Source: Spirochaetota bacterium
GTDB taxonomy: Bacteria > Spirochaetota > UBA4802 > UBA5550
NCBI GenBank assembly: GCA_003246895.1
Contig: QKCL01000052.1
Location: forward strand, 1 to 64,000
Length of the DNA stretch: 64,000 nt
Reading direction: 5' to 3'
Positions 45,855-54,421 of the stretch are shown here, in pieces; the first letter of the stretch is position 1, and each line of letters starts with the position of its first letter. The position numbers and the translations under genes are program-made. Under the pieces are notes generated by a model that was given only the letters and a program-made list of their open reading frames with translations, was not told where the DNA came from and made no database searches.

Positions 45855-48299
45855 ATGAATAAACCGGACAAACAGAAATATAAAAAAATCGATAACAGAT
45901 ATATCATCACTGCAATTGCCTTTACAACCGCACTTGCAGTGGGCTCTGAAATTATCTGTCTTTCAATTGGTCATGTAATAATATTCCAGAACCTCTATTA
46001 TCTCCCCATAATTATCAGCTGCATCTTTTACAGGAAAAAAGGCTTCTTCTATTCAGTTTTTCTCACATGCCTCTATTTTTTCCTGATCACAGTCCTAAAC
46101 AGCCAGGAGAATATTCTGGTTCAGGCCCTGATAAGGGTTTGCCTCTTTATTTCAATTTCAGGACTGATCTCATTCCTCTCCTCGAAACTTAATGAAGCGG
46201 AAAAAAAGCTGCGTCAAAAGAACAGTGAAATAAAAAAAGCAAACAGAAAGCTTCAGAGCACTCTTGAAGAACTTGCAGCTACAAATGAAGAACTCACTGC
46301 TACGATGGAGGAATTTGAGACTACCAATCAGGAACTCTGTGAAACAAACGAAATGCTGATTGCAGGGGAACACAGATACAGATCCATTGTAGAAAACATA
46401 CATGACGGCATAGTAATAGTTGATAACGATTTTAATATTGTTTTCGTTAACCGCGGATTTGAAGAAATTACAGGCTTCAGTTTCAACATGATGGAGAAGG
46501 AAAGCCTTCTGACCATAATAGAGGAATCCCGGAGACAGATAATAAGCGACAAATATTTAAAATTTTTAAGGGACGATAAAAACAAGGGCATACACGAAAT
46601 ACCTTTACTGTGCAGAGACGGAAGTACCAGGGAATGTGAAGCCCGCATAGCCATGTTCAGGGATCATGTTGATATAACCTACTGTGCAATTCTATTCAAC
46701 GATATAAGCGGTAAAAAATCCGCAGAAAAAGCCCTGATCAGGAGCGAGGCAAACTTCAGGAATCTGGCGGAATCCTGCCACTTCGGAATAATGATATATC
46801 ATGACAGCAGGTGGGTCTATGCCAATCCCGCTGCTGAAAACATGACAGGATACAATTGTGAAGAACTCAAAGAAATATCCTATCAGGAACTGATCTGTCC
46901 GGAACACAGGGATCTTCTCATGGAAGAACTTAAACATACAGAATACCCCATGTCCTATGAGTTAAAAATTCTTGGGAAGGACAATGCCGAAAAATGGGTT
47001 TCGTTCAAGGCAGGGTCAATTCTCTATAATAATCATTACTCTTTAATCGTATCCGGCATTGATATCACAGACCGGAAACTGGCTGAGGAAAAACTTCAGG
47101 CAGCAAACAGAAACCTGCAGAATACCGTGGACATGGCAAACGAAATGGCAAAGGATGCACAGGCAGCCAATATTGCCAAAAGCCAGTTCCTGGCAAACAT
47201 GAGCCATGAAATCAGAACGCCCATGAACGGCATTCTGGGAATGATAAATCTTGTTCTCGCCACAAAACTCAACCCGGAACAGAGAAAGTATGCTGAAAGC
47301 ATCAGTTCAAACGGCCTTAACCTTCTATCTGTTCTCCAGAACATACTTGATATCTCCAGCATAGAAACCAGAAAATTTACACTTACAGAAAATAAATTCA
47401 GCTTAATAAAAACAGTTTCACAGGTCACATCCGTAATACGCAATAAAGCAGAATCAAAGGGGCTTGGTTTTACTGAATCAATCGATTCAGCAATCCCGGC
47501 ACAGCTTATTGGTGACAGCAGAAGAATTGAACATATATTATCAAACATTGCAGACAATGCGGTAAAATTCACGGAGCAAGGAGAAGTTTCCATTAGGGTG
47601 GAGAAAGGTGATATATCCCATAACAGAATCAGCCTGATATTTTCAGTAAGCGATACGGGTCCCGGTATTGCGGAAAAAAATATTCCTCTCATTTTTAAAC
47701 CCTTCACACAGATAGATGGCTCAAGCACGAGAAAATGCGGAGGTACAGGCCTGGGCCTTACGATTTCACAAAGATTAATTGAACTCATGGGAGGACAACT
47801 CAAGGTGGAAAGCACAGAAGGCCGTGGCTCAACTTTCATGTTTGAACTGTCACTCGACATCGCCGATTCAGATGTGAACAGCAGGAATAAAAGCAAAAAC
47901 AACAGGGCCATTCAGATAATGGAGAGAGAGGATCTCTCCGTACTTCTGGTGGAGGACAATGCTACAAACAGGGCCGTTGCAGGTTCCATGCTGAAAAAAA
48001 TAGGATGCAATCCGGACTATGCAGTGAACGGACTCGAATGTATTGAGAAAATGAAGAACAAACCCTATCATATGGTATTCATGGACTGCCAGATGCCTGA
48101 AATGGACGGTTTCCAGGCAACTGGAGAAATAAGATCAGGCATACACGATGATATACACCCCAATACTGTAATAATAGCACTTACAGCCCACTCTCTTGAG
48201 GAAGACAAAAGAAAATGCTTCGATTCCGGCATGGACGACTACATATCAAAGCCGGTAAACAGGGAAAAATTTGAAGAGATGTTCAAAAGATGGTTATAA
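45855..48299 (+). CDS. Membrane hybrid sensor kinase with two PAS domains and receiver
   Basis: The 814-residue protein has about four membrane helices within residues 15-112, then a coiled coil with repeated ELAATNEELTATMEEFETTN (about 115-170). PAS domains follow near 175-290 and 297-415, with a second coiled coil. The HisKA domain carries the His in ANMSHEIRTPMNGILG near 450-460, the HATPase has SDTGPGI and GGTGLGLTI, and a receiver near 690-814 has LLVEDNATN, MVFMDCQMPEMDG and SKPVN. The EIRTP type is the classic kinase of multi-step phosphorelays. No phosphotransfer domain is attached, so one must be elsewhere. Confidence 0.93.
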   Translation: MNKPDKQKYKKIDNRYIITAIAFTTALAVGSEIICLSIGHVIIFQNLYYLPIIISCIFYRKKGFFYSVFLTCLYFFLITVLNSQENILVQALIRVCLFISISGLISFLSSKLNEAEKKLRQKNSEIKKANRKLQSTLEELAATNEELTATMEEFETTNQELCETNEMLIAGEHRYRSIVENIHDGIVIVDNDFNIVFVNRGFEEITGFSFNMMEKESLLTIIEESRRQIISDKYLKFLRDDKNKGIHEIPLLCRDGSTRECEARIAMFRDHVDITYCAILFNDISGKKSAEKALIRSEANFRNLAESCHFGIMIYHDSRWVYANPAAENMTGYNCEELKEISYQELICPEHRDLLMEELKHTEYPMSYELKILGKDNAEKWVSFKAGSILYNNHYSLIVSGIDITDRKLAEEKLQAANRNLQNTVDMANEMAKDAQAANIAKSQFLANMSHEIRTPMNGILGMINLVLATKLNPEQRKYAESISSNGLNLLSVLQNILDISSIETRKFTLTENKFSLIKTVSQVTSVIRNKAESKGLGFTESIDSAIPAQLIGDSRRIEHILSNIADNAVKFTEQGEVSIRVEKGDISHNRISLIFSVSDTGPGIAEKNIPLIFKPFTQIDGSSTRKCGGTGLGLTISQRLIELMGGQLKVESTEGRGSTFMFELSLDIADSDVNSRNKSKNNRAIQIMEREDLSVLLVEDNATNRAVAGSMLKKIGCNPDYAVNGLECIEKMKNKPYHMVFMDCQMPEMDGFQATGEIRSGIHDDIHPNTVIIALTAHSLEEDKRKCFDSGMDDYISKPVNREKFEEMFKRWL

Positions 48300-48331
48300 C
48301 AGCCTCATAGAGTGGTCTGCATCTTTTTAAC

Positions 48332-48381
48332 AAAGATATTGAAAGATATCTTTTTCCATGCTAAAATAGAAGCATGGAAAA
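48332..48381 (+). promoter_or_regulatory. Tandem hairpins overlapping the ribosome site of the PAS-cysteine gene
   Basis: A first hairpin pairs AAAGATAT (48332-48339) with ATATCTTT (48346-48353). A second, 11 bp and perfect, pairs TTTTCCATGCT (48352-48362) with AGCATGGAAAA (48371-48381). The right arm of the second takes in the first two bases of the AAGGA site at 48380-48384 for the gene at 48392. The pair could terminate the upstream transcript or hide the ribosome site. Confidence 0.45.
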
Positions 48382-48391
48382 GGAATAATTT

Positions 48392-49570
48392 ATGTTTGAT
48401 ATAAAGAAAAGAGGGTCCTTCCTTGTAATACTGTTTCTCCTTGCAGTGGGCCTGCCTATCCTGTGGTGGATTGCAGATTCAAAGGACAACAGCATGAGAT
48501 CTCAGCTGCTCCAGCAGGCAAAACTTGCGGCAAAGGGGATTCCCTATGAATTTTTAAAAAAACTTTCAGGTTCTGAAAAGGATCTGAAATCTCCGGCTTA
48601 CTGGAAAATCAAAGGCCAGCTGGCACAGATGAGGAATGTAAAACCGGACTGCCGGTTTTTGTATATCATGGGGAGACGCGCCGACAGGAAAATCTTTTTT
48701 TTCGTTGATTCACTGCCTCCCAATGCAAAGGACTATGCACCTCCAGGACTGATATATAATGAAGTACCTGATTCATATATTCCCTCCTTTGACACAAACA
48801 GGGAAGCAGTTGTGGGCCCCGTAACTGACCGCTGGGGAACACTTATTACAGCATTAATTCCCATCGTATCCGAGGACAACCACAGTCTTCTGGCAGTTAT
48901 GGGGATGGACATAGAAGCAGGCAACTGGTACAGGAAGATAATCCATTATTGTATCGGCCCGTCGCTGGTCATTGTTTTGCTGATAATACTTTTCTCAATC
49001 ATGGTTTCACGTGAAAAAATACTGGCCAGGCTTCATAATAGTGAAGAGAGGTTCCGTACTCTATCTGATGCGGCATTTGAAGGGATTATTATTTCAGACA
49101 GGGGTAAAATTCTCGATGCCAATTCTTCCATTGTGAATATGACCGGCTATTCTGTAGAAGAATTGCTGCAAATGACCACCATTGATCTTTTCCGTCCTGA
49201 AGACCAGGAAAAGGCTAAAAGAAATGTTTTCTCGGGATATGAAAAGCCCTATGAAATTACAGGTTTAACAAAGGATGGAGTTGAGGTTCCAATGGAAGTT
49301 TCCGGTAAAATGCATTCTTTCAACGGGAAAGAGGTCAGGATAACGGCTTTCCGTGACCTCACAGAGAAAAAGAAAGCCGAGGAGGAGATCAGAACTCTTC
49401 AGGGCATTCTGCCAATATGCAGTTACTGCAAACAGATCAGAAATGATAAAGGATACTGGAGCAGGATTGAATCCTATATTTCAGAACATTCAGCCGCCGA
49501 ATTCAGTCACAGTATCTGCCCGGAATGCATGAATAAATATTTCCCCGATATAAAAACCGGAGATGAATAA
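48392..49570 (+). CDS. Membrane PAS sensor with C-terminal ICSYCK cysteine domain
   Basis: The 392-residue protein has a membrane helix near 11-29, an extracytoplasmic sensor (about 30-190, ending VMGMDIEAGNWYRKI, of double-PDC type), a second helix near 191-212, and a PAS/PAC unit (about 218-340). A final module of 45 residues (LPICSYCKQIRNDKGYW, then HSICPECMNKYFPD) follows. It has no kinase, cyclase or methyl-accepting part, so the cysteine module is the only candidate output; the CxxC...CxxC pattern suggests a metal-binding finger. The same module ends the truncated protein at 1353-1745. The ribosome site lies in a hairpin. Confidence 0.85.
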   Translation: MFDIKKRGSFLVILFLLAVGLPILWWIADSKDNSMRSQLLQQAKLAAKGIPYEFLKKLSGSEKDLKSPAYWKIKGQLAQMRNVKPDCRFLYIMGRRADRKIFFFVDSLPPNAKDYAPPGLIYNEVPDSYIPSFDTNREAVVGPVTDRWGTLITALIPIVSEDNHSLLAVMGMDIEAGNWYRKIIHYCIGPSLVIVLLIILFSIMVSREKILARLHNSEERFRTLSDAAFEGIIISDRGKILDANSSIVNMTGYSVEELLQMTTIDLFRPEDQEKAKRNVFSGYEKPYEITGLTKDGVEVPMEVSGKMHSFNGKEVRITAFRDLTEKKKAEEEIRTLQGILPICSYCKQIRNDKGYWSRIESYISEHSAAEFSHSICPECMNKYFPDIKTGDE

Positions 49571-49715
49571 TATTATAGTCCTATTATGCCGTGAGACAAT
49601 CGCCGGAGCTTTCCCGGATGAAGATCCATGTATATTGATTTTAAATTTTTTGATTTACAGATGGAAAACCCGGGGGTAGAGCCTTATCTTGTGAGAGAAT
49701 TATAAGGTGGAATAT

Positions 49716-50327
49716 ATGTCATTTGATATCTGGATTAATGCCTTTCTGGCCTTTTTTGCCATTCTTAACCCCATAGGAAACATCCCGGTTTTTGCCGAAT
49801 TTACCGATGACCTTGACAGACTCACACGCTTCAAGGTTTTTAATGTTGCAGTTGCCACAGGATTCATTACCCTCTTTATCATGACCCTGACGGGCCGGTG
49901 GATCATGAGCACGGTCTTTCAGATCGATATTACTGAATTCCGGATTGCCGGAGGTATTCTTCTCACTGTCCTTGCCGTGAAATACATCGTCTTTCCGAAA
50001 CCCAAGGAACAGCATAACACTGACATATCCGTTGAGAACGCAATGGAAACAGCCATAGTACCCATGGCAATTCCCCTGCTTGTGGGCCCGGGGTCCATTG
50101 TAACAGGTATCCTGATCCTTGACCGGGACGGATACACTGTCACCATAACTGCCCTGCTGGCTGTATTTGCGGTATGCTGGGTCCTGTTTCAGCTGTCGCC
50201 GATCATTAATCAGCTTATGGGAAGAGTGGGAAAACTTGTTCTTTCAAGGATTCTGTGGGTTTTCATTGCCGCAATCGGAGTTCACTTTCTCATTTCAGGA
50301 ATCAAGCTCAGTTTCGGAATTCAGTAA
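49716..50327 (+). CDS. MarC-family membrane protein (NAAT family)
   Basis: The 203-residue inner-membrane protein has six helices. Characteristic parts are the FFAILNPIGNIPVFAEFT opening, FRIAGGILLTVLAVKYI, and PMAIPLLVGPGSIVTGILI. MarC homologues are annotated as possible neutral amino-acid transporters, although the E. coli protein's role is unresolved. ATG 49716 is preferred over GTG 49707 because AAGGTGG lies before it. It stands alone ahead of a long terminator-like hairpin. Confidence 0.88.
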   Translation: MSFDIWINAFLAFFAILNPIGNIPVFAEFTDDLDRLTRFKVFNVAVATGFITLFIMTLTGRWIMSTVFQIDITEFRIAGGILLTVLAVKYIVFPKPKEQHNTDISVENAMETAIVPMAIPLLVGPGSIVTGILILDRDGYTVTITALLAVFAVCWVLFQLSPIINQLMGRVGKLVLSRILWVFIAAIGVHFLISGIKLSFGIQ

Positions 50328-50539
50328 TTGATTTCCCTGAAAAGTATCAGTCCTGACAGTAGAGCCAGAACATTGTTCGGTTAAACAAAACACTTCTCCT
50401 ACCAGTCAGAGCCGCTGACTGATAATATAACTGCTGCAGTGAAAAAAAGATTTAGAAAACCACGCCTGCTCTGCTGATTCAACGGCAGAGCAGGCGTGGT
50501 TTAAGTTATCCAAAATTTAATATAAGAACTTTTTATAAA
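50328..50539. other. Gap between MarC and barrel gene
   Basis: This stretch holds the hairpin at 50457-50502 and nothing else recognised. The promoter for the next operon begins at 50540, and an untranslated leader runs to 50665. Confidence 0.4.
50457..50502. terminator. Perfect 18-bp inverted repeat between operons
   Basis: Arms 50457-50474 (containing CCACGCCTGCTCTGC) and 50485-50502 are exact reverse complements around a 10-base loop. T residues at its end are few. It separates MarC from the next promoter. Confidence 0.6.
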
Positions 50540-50568
50540 TTGACATATTATTGTTTTCACATTATATG
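50540..50568 (+). promoter_or_regulatory. Strong sigma-70 promoter for the barrel/SBBP operon
   Basis: TTGACA (50540-50545), a 17-bp spacer, and TATATG (50563-50568). It lies about 100 bases before the GTG start chosen for the barrel gene, so longer upstream starts for that gene are excluded. Confidence 0.65.
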
Positions 50569-50665
50569 GGAGCACATCATCAAAAGAACAGCATGCAGCA
50601 GAAACACTGAATATCTGTTCTGCTGTCGGACGAATTCAGAAAATCCCTTAACAGAGAGAAAGCGT

Positions 50666-51268
50666 GTGAGCAGGATCATTCTAGTAGCAATAACCCTCTT
50701 TTCCGTGCTTTCTTTCATGCTCCAGACAGCAGGGTATGCTGAATATACCTCTAAAAGTGACAATAAACCTCATGAACTGTCGGCGCAGACTGTTTACTTC
50801 ATGCCCCATGGAGATTTCGCCTCCATCGCAGATAACGGTACAGGCGGGCTCGTTAAGACAGATATTACAGATCTCTTTGCGGAAAACTTCCGGCTATGGA
50901 TCGAGTCAGGATATGTTCGCAGCGGAAGCTCAGTAAATGAGGTAAACTATTTTTACATGATACCGGTAATGGCCTCATTTGATTACTCCATGCGCCTATC
51001 CCGGCGTGTGACGCTTAGTCCGGTACTCTCGGTCGGATATACATACGTGAATCTTTCCTACAGAAAAAACGGCAGCTCCATCTATGAGACAAAATCAGCC
51101 TGGGAACCTGCTACTTCAGCAGGCATTGACCTTGATTTCAGTATTAGCAGAAATTCTTCCATTACACTTGGAAGCCGATACGGAGCAGTCTTTGAAAAAG
51201 AAAAAAACATGTACTTTTCCATGTTTACAGCAGGCTTTAAATGCCGCTTCAACATTTATCATAAATAA
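50666..51268 (+). CDS. Outer-membrane beta-barrel-like protein
   Basis: From GTG 50666 the product is 200 residues with a signal peptide (SRIILVAITLFSVLSFMLQT, then AGYA). The mature part alternates strands and turns (FRLWIESGYVRS, YFYMIPVMASFDYSMRLS, RVTLSPVLSVGYTYVNLSY, SITLGSRYGAVF) and ends near FTAGFKCRFNIYHK, like a small eight-stranded barrel. The frame is open further upstream but overlaps the promoter. The SBBP lipoprotein starts 12 bases after its stop, so the pair forms an operon and may work together at the cell surface. Confidence 0.7.
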   Translation: MSRIILVAITLFSVLSFMLQTAGYAEYTSKSDNKPHELSAQTVYFMPHGDFASIADNGTGGLVKTDITDLFAENFRLWIESGYVRSGSSVNEVNYFYMIPVMASFDYSMRLSRRVTLSPVLSVGYTYVNLSYRKNGSSIYETKSAWEPATSAGIDLDFSISRNSSITLGSRYGAVFEKEKNMYFSMFTAGFKCRFNIYHK

Positions 51269-51280
51269 GGAGTGAGCACC

Positions 51281-52699
51281 ATGAAACCAGGATTCTTTTT
51301 ACTCATAATGACCATAATAATCTGCTCACTCTGCGGTTGCGGAAATCTGGTCGGAGACTGCATAAATGACATATCCACCGATCCATGGTTAAAACCTTTT
51401 GGAGGCACAGGCACCGATGTAGGCCGCTCCGTTGCAGTGGATGAACACGGCAATGTCTATATGTCAGGATACTTTAAGGGAACCGTCGATTTCGGAGGCG
51501 GAGATATAACTTCAAATGGAGGCTCAGACATCTTTTTGGCCAAGTATTCATCGGACGGAACATTTTTATGGGTGAAAACTTTCGGAGATACCTCTGATGA
51601 TGTCGGCTATTCCGTAGCGGTAGACTCAAATGATAATGCCTATGTGGCAGGATACTTTGCAGGAACCGTCGACTTCGGAGGCGGAACTGTCACATCAAGC
51701 GGACCCGCTGATATATTTCTGGCAAAGTATTCACCGGACGGCACCTGCCTGTGGGTAAAATTTTTCGGAGGCACAAGCGATGATATTGGATTTTCCGTTG
51801 CAGTCGACAGAAATGGAAATGCCTATGTTACAGGATACTTTCAGGGGACCGCTGATTTCGGAGGCGGAAGTGTCACATCAAGTGGAAGCTATGATGTAGT
51901 TATTGCAAAATATTCATCAACCGGGACATTCCTATGGGCTAAAACCTTCGGAAGCACAGGTGCTGATCTTGGTTTTTCCCTTGCAATAGACAGAAACGGA
52001 AATGCCTATGTTACAGGGTACTTTCAGGGAACCGCCGATTTCGGAGGCGGGAGTGTCACGTCAAACGGAGCCGCTGATATATTTGTGGCAAAATATTCAT
52101 CAACCGGGACATTCCTATGGGCTAAAACTTTTGGGGATACAACGGCTTCAAATACCAGTGATGATTACGGCTATTCCCTGGCAGTAGATGCAAACGAAAA
52201 TGTCTATGTCTCAGGATTCTTTAACGGAACCGCTGATTTCGGAGGTGGGAGTATCACATCAAATGGAGCCGCTGATATATTTCTGGCAAAATATTCATCA
52301 ACCGGGACATTCCTATGGGCTAAAACCTTCGGGGATACCACAGCTTCAAATGCCAACGATGATTATGGCTCTTCCCTGACAGTAGATGCAAACGAAAATG
52401 TTTATATCACAGGATTCTTTAACGGAACCGCTGATTTCGGAGGCGGAGATGTCTCTTCAAACGGAAGCTCAGATATCTTTGTGGCGAAATATTCATCTGG
52501 CGGGACATTCCTATGGGCTAAAACTTTCGGAGATACAACGGCTTCAAACACAAGCACTGATCAGGGAATGTCCGTTGCAGTGGACGCAAGCCATAACATC
52601 TATGTTACAGGGTTCTTTAACGGAACGATCAGCACTGATTCAGGGACTGCCGTTTCAAGCGGGGCCGAGGATGTCTTTCTGATTAAGTATATTCAGTGA
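51281..52699 (+). CDS. Lipoprotein with seven SBBP beta-propeller repeats
   Basis: The 472-residue protein has a signal peptide (MKPGFFLLIMTIIICSLCGC) with an LCGC-type lipobox, cysteine near residue 20. It then has seven repeats of about 60-64 residues, each with a WxKxFG start, xGxSxAVDxNGNxYVTGYFxGTxDFGGG and SxGxxDIFxAKYSxxGTFLW. Seven units suggest a complete seven-bladed propeller. Repeats 3-6 are very similar even at the DNA level, showing recent duplication; repeats 5-7 carry a TTASN insertion. ATG 51281 is chosen for the AAGGAG upstream. Such proteins are exposed surface binders; the ligand is unknown. Confidence 0.88.
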   Translation: MKPGFFLLIMTIIICSLCGCGNLVGDCINDISTDPWLKPFGGTGTDVGRSVAVDEHGNVYMSGYFKGTVDFGGGDITSNGGSDIFLAKYSSDGTFLWVKTFGDTSDDVGYSVAVDSNDNAYVAGYFAGTVDFGGGTVTSSGPADIFLAKYSPDGTCLWVKFFGGTSDDIGFSVAVDRNGNAYVTGYFQGTADFGGGSVTSSGSYDVVIAKYSSTGTFLWAKTFGSTGADLGFSLAIDRNGNAYVTGYFQGTADFGGGSVTSNGAADIFVAKYSSTGTFLWAKTFGDTTASNTSDDYGYSLAVDANENVYVSGFFNGTADFGGGSITSNGAADIFLAKYSSTGTFLWAKTFGDTTASNANDDYGSSLTVDANENVYITGFFNGTADFGGGDVSSNGSSDIFVAKYSSGGTFLWAKTFGDTTASNTSTDQGMSVAVDASHNIYVTGFFNGTISTDSGTAVSSGAEDVFLIKYIQ

Positions 52700-52855
52700 G
52701 CAACAGGACATAGATTTCAACAGAACCTGTTTAACCGGATCCAAAACTATTTATATACGTTGATCATATATGTTATAGAATATTCAATACATAAGTAATT
52801 ACGCTTAATCCATTCTTTAAAGAAATACAACGGGCATTCTTAACGGGTCAATAAT

Positions 52856-54070
52856 CTATAAAGGTGAAGGGTCCTTTTCCACCCGGTTTCTGCCGTTCTC
52901 CTTTGCCCGGTATAAAGCATCATCGGCTTTTTTTACCAGCATTTCCTGTGTACAGTTTTCAGAATCAAAACTGCATTCCGCAAGTCCAAGGCTTAAAGTG
53001 ATAAGGCGGTTTTCTGAACCGTTTATTATTCTGAGTTCCTCAATGCTTTTCCTGACCCTTTCAGCAATATGACAGGCACCTTCCAGATCCGTATTTGGAA
53101 GAAGAATAACAAACTCCTCCCCGCCGTAACGGGCGCAGAAATCCGCAGGCCTCTTGATTTCATCATTTATCTGTTTTGCTACCCGCTGAAGGCACTTATC
53201 TCCCTCCTGGTGTCCATAGGTATCATTATACTTTTTAAATAAATCTATATCACAGATAATTAATGAAAGGGACAACCTGGATCGTTGTCCTCTTTTAAAC
53301 TCCTTTGTAAAATATTCATCAAAGGATCTTCTGTTCGGCACCTGTGTTAAACCGTCTATAATAGCCTGTGTATGAATTATTTCGTAGGCCTCCTCCAGTT
53401 TTTTACTGAATACACGAATTCCCGTAAATCCTGCAAGCCCGAGAACTGAATAGAGCAGGAACAGCTGCAGGAACTGCCCCTTGTCTGAAAGTGGAACAGT
53501 AATGCTGATACCTCCACGGATATCTCCTTCAACATAGCCCTGCCCTGCATGGCATTGCAGACAGGCTTTCGTCGTAGTAAGCGGAGCCATATAGAAAAAA
53601 ACCGGTTTTTCCCCTTTTCCGTATATTATCTCGGAGAACTCCTTTTCCCCCTTTTCAAATAACCGGAGCGCACGGCCCTCAAGCTCATCCGGTTTATTAA
53701 GGGGACGAATAGGCTTAAGACTGGTAATATGAAATTTGACACCATCATGTTTTGAAACAATTTCAGATATCTGCCTTGTCATAAATGCAGGGTTTATCTT
53801 TGTCAGGGTCAGGTCCTTTGAAATTCTGATATCCCGCCTGGGATCTTCGAGATAGGGGTTGGGTTCTGTTTTTCCCTTAACAACAGGAACATATACTCCT
53901 CCATGCCCGGCATTCCATGCCCTGGCGTAGACGATATGTTCAAAAAAACTCCTCCCCCCCTTGAGGAGCAGATTTTCCCGATTTTTAAGAGAGGTGATGT
54001 AGTTCCATGAAAAGGAGATTATCACAAGCAGAAGCCATACTGCTGATACAGACCATAAAAAACGTTTCAA
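52856..54070 (-). CDS. Heme-binding (DUF3365) sensor diguanylate cyclase
   Basis: The 404-residue protein has an N-terminal membrane helix (about 5-27) and a periplasmic DUF3365/Tll0287-like domain. This carries ARAWNAGHGGVYV near 50-62 and a single c-type heme motif CLQCH near 170-174. A second helix near 203-222 follows, then a GGDEF domain with LIICDIDLFKKYND and RYGGEEF. RPAD five residues before GGEEF gives an inhibitory I-site. Heme in the sensor suggests control of c-di-GMP synthesis by redox state or a gas such as NO or O2. This requires a cytochrome c maturation system elsewhere. Confidence 0.9.
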   Translation of the reverse strand: MKRFLWSVSAVWLLLVIISFSWNYITSLKNRENLLLKGGRSFFEHIVYARAWNAGHGGVYVPVVKGKTEPNPYLEDPRRDIRISKDLTLTKINPAFMTRQISEIVSKHDGVKFHITSLKPIRPLNKPDELEGRALRLFEKGEKEFSEIIYGKGEKPVFFYMAPLTTTKACLQCHAGQGYVEGDIRGGISITVPLSDKGQFLQLFLLYSVLGLAGFTGIRVFSKKLEEAYEIIHTQAIIDGLTQVPNRRSFDEYFTKEFKRGQRSRLSLSLIICDIDLFKKYNDTYGHQEGDKCLQRVAKQINDEIKRPADFCARYGGEEFVILLPNTDLEGACHIAERVRKSIEELRIINGSENRLITLSLGLAECSFDSENCTQEMLVKKADDALYRAKENGRNRVEKDPSPL

Positions 54071-54421
54071 ATGTATATTCCTTGTATAACGGCAATCCGG
54101 ATTTTCAAGTCACAGGTAATAAATATTATACTAATAATAATGCCCGGAAGCAACCCTAAAATTACACAGATCATTTTCAACACGGGTACAGCCATAAAAA
54201 TTTTTATCTTTTACGGGTTGCAGCAACTGGCCCCTGCCGGCCAATGTGCATCCTTATTTTTTTCAACGGGATTTCCCCGGTTACTTTCTCTCTCCCAAAT
54301 TATTAGTAAACTTCTTTCAACATTCATCTTTCGGCCTTAGACTATCCTTACCCTTTTTAAAACTTGACCTGCCCCGCCATATTTTCCATTCTGCTGAAAT
54401 ACCAGTTTCAAGGAAGTTAAC
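54071..54421. other. Divergent intergenic region, no gene
   Basis: These 351 bases separate the heme-sensor cyclase and the tgt gene. Open frames here are short, without ribosome sites. AAGGA at about 54411 serves tgt. No repeat or RNA motif was recognised. Confidence 0.4.

Noticed and set aside
51400-52699. Tandem DNA repeats as a mobile or CRISPR element
   Set aside because: They are coding repeats of the SBBP propeller with intact reading frame.
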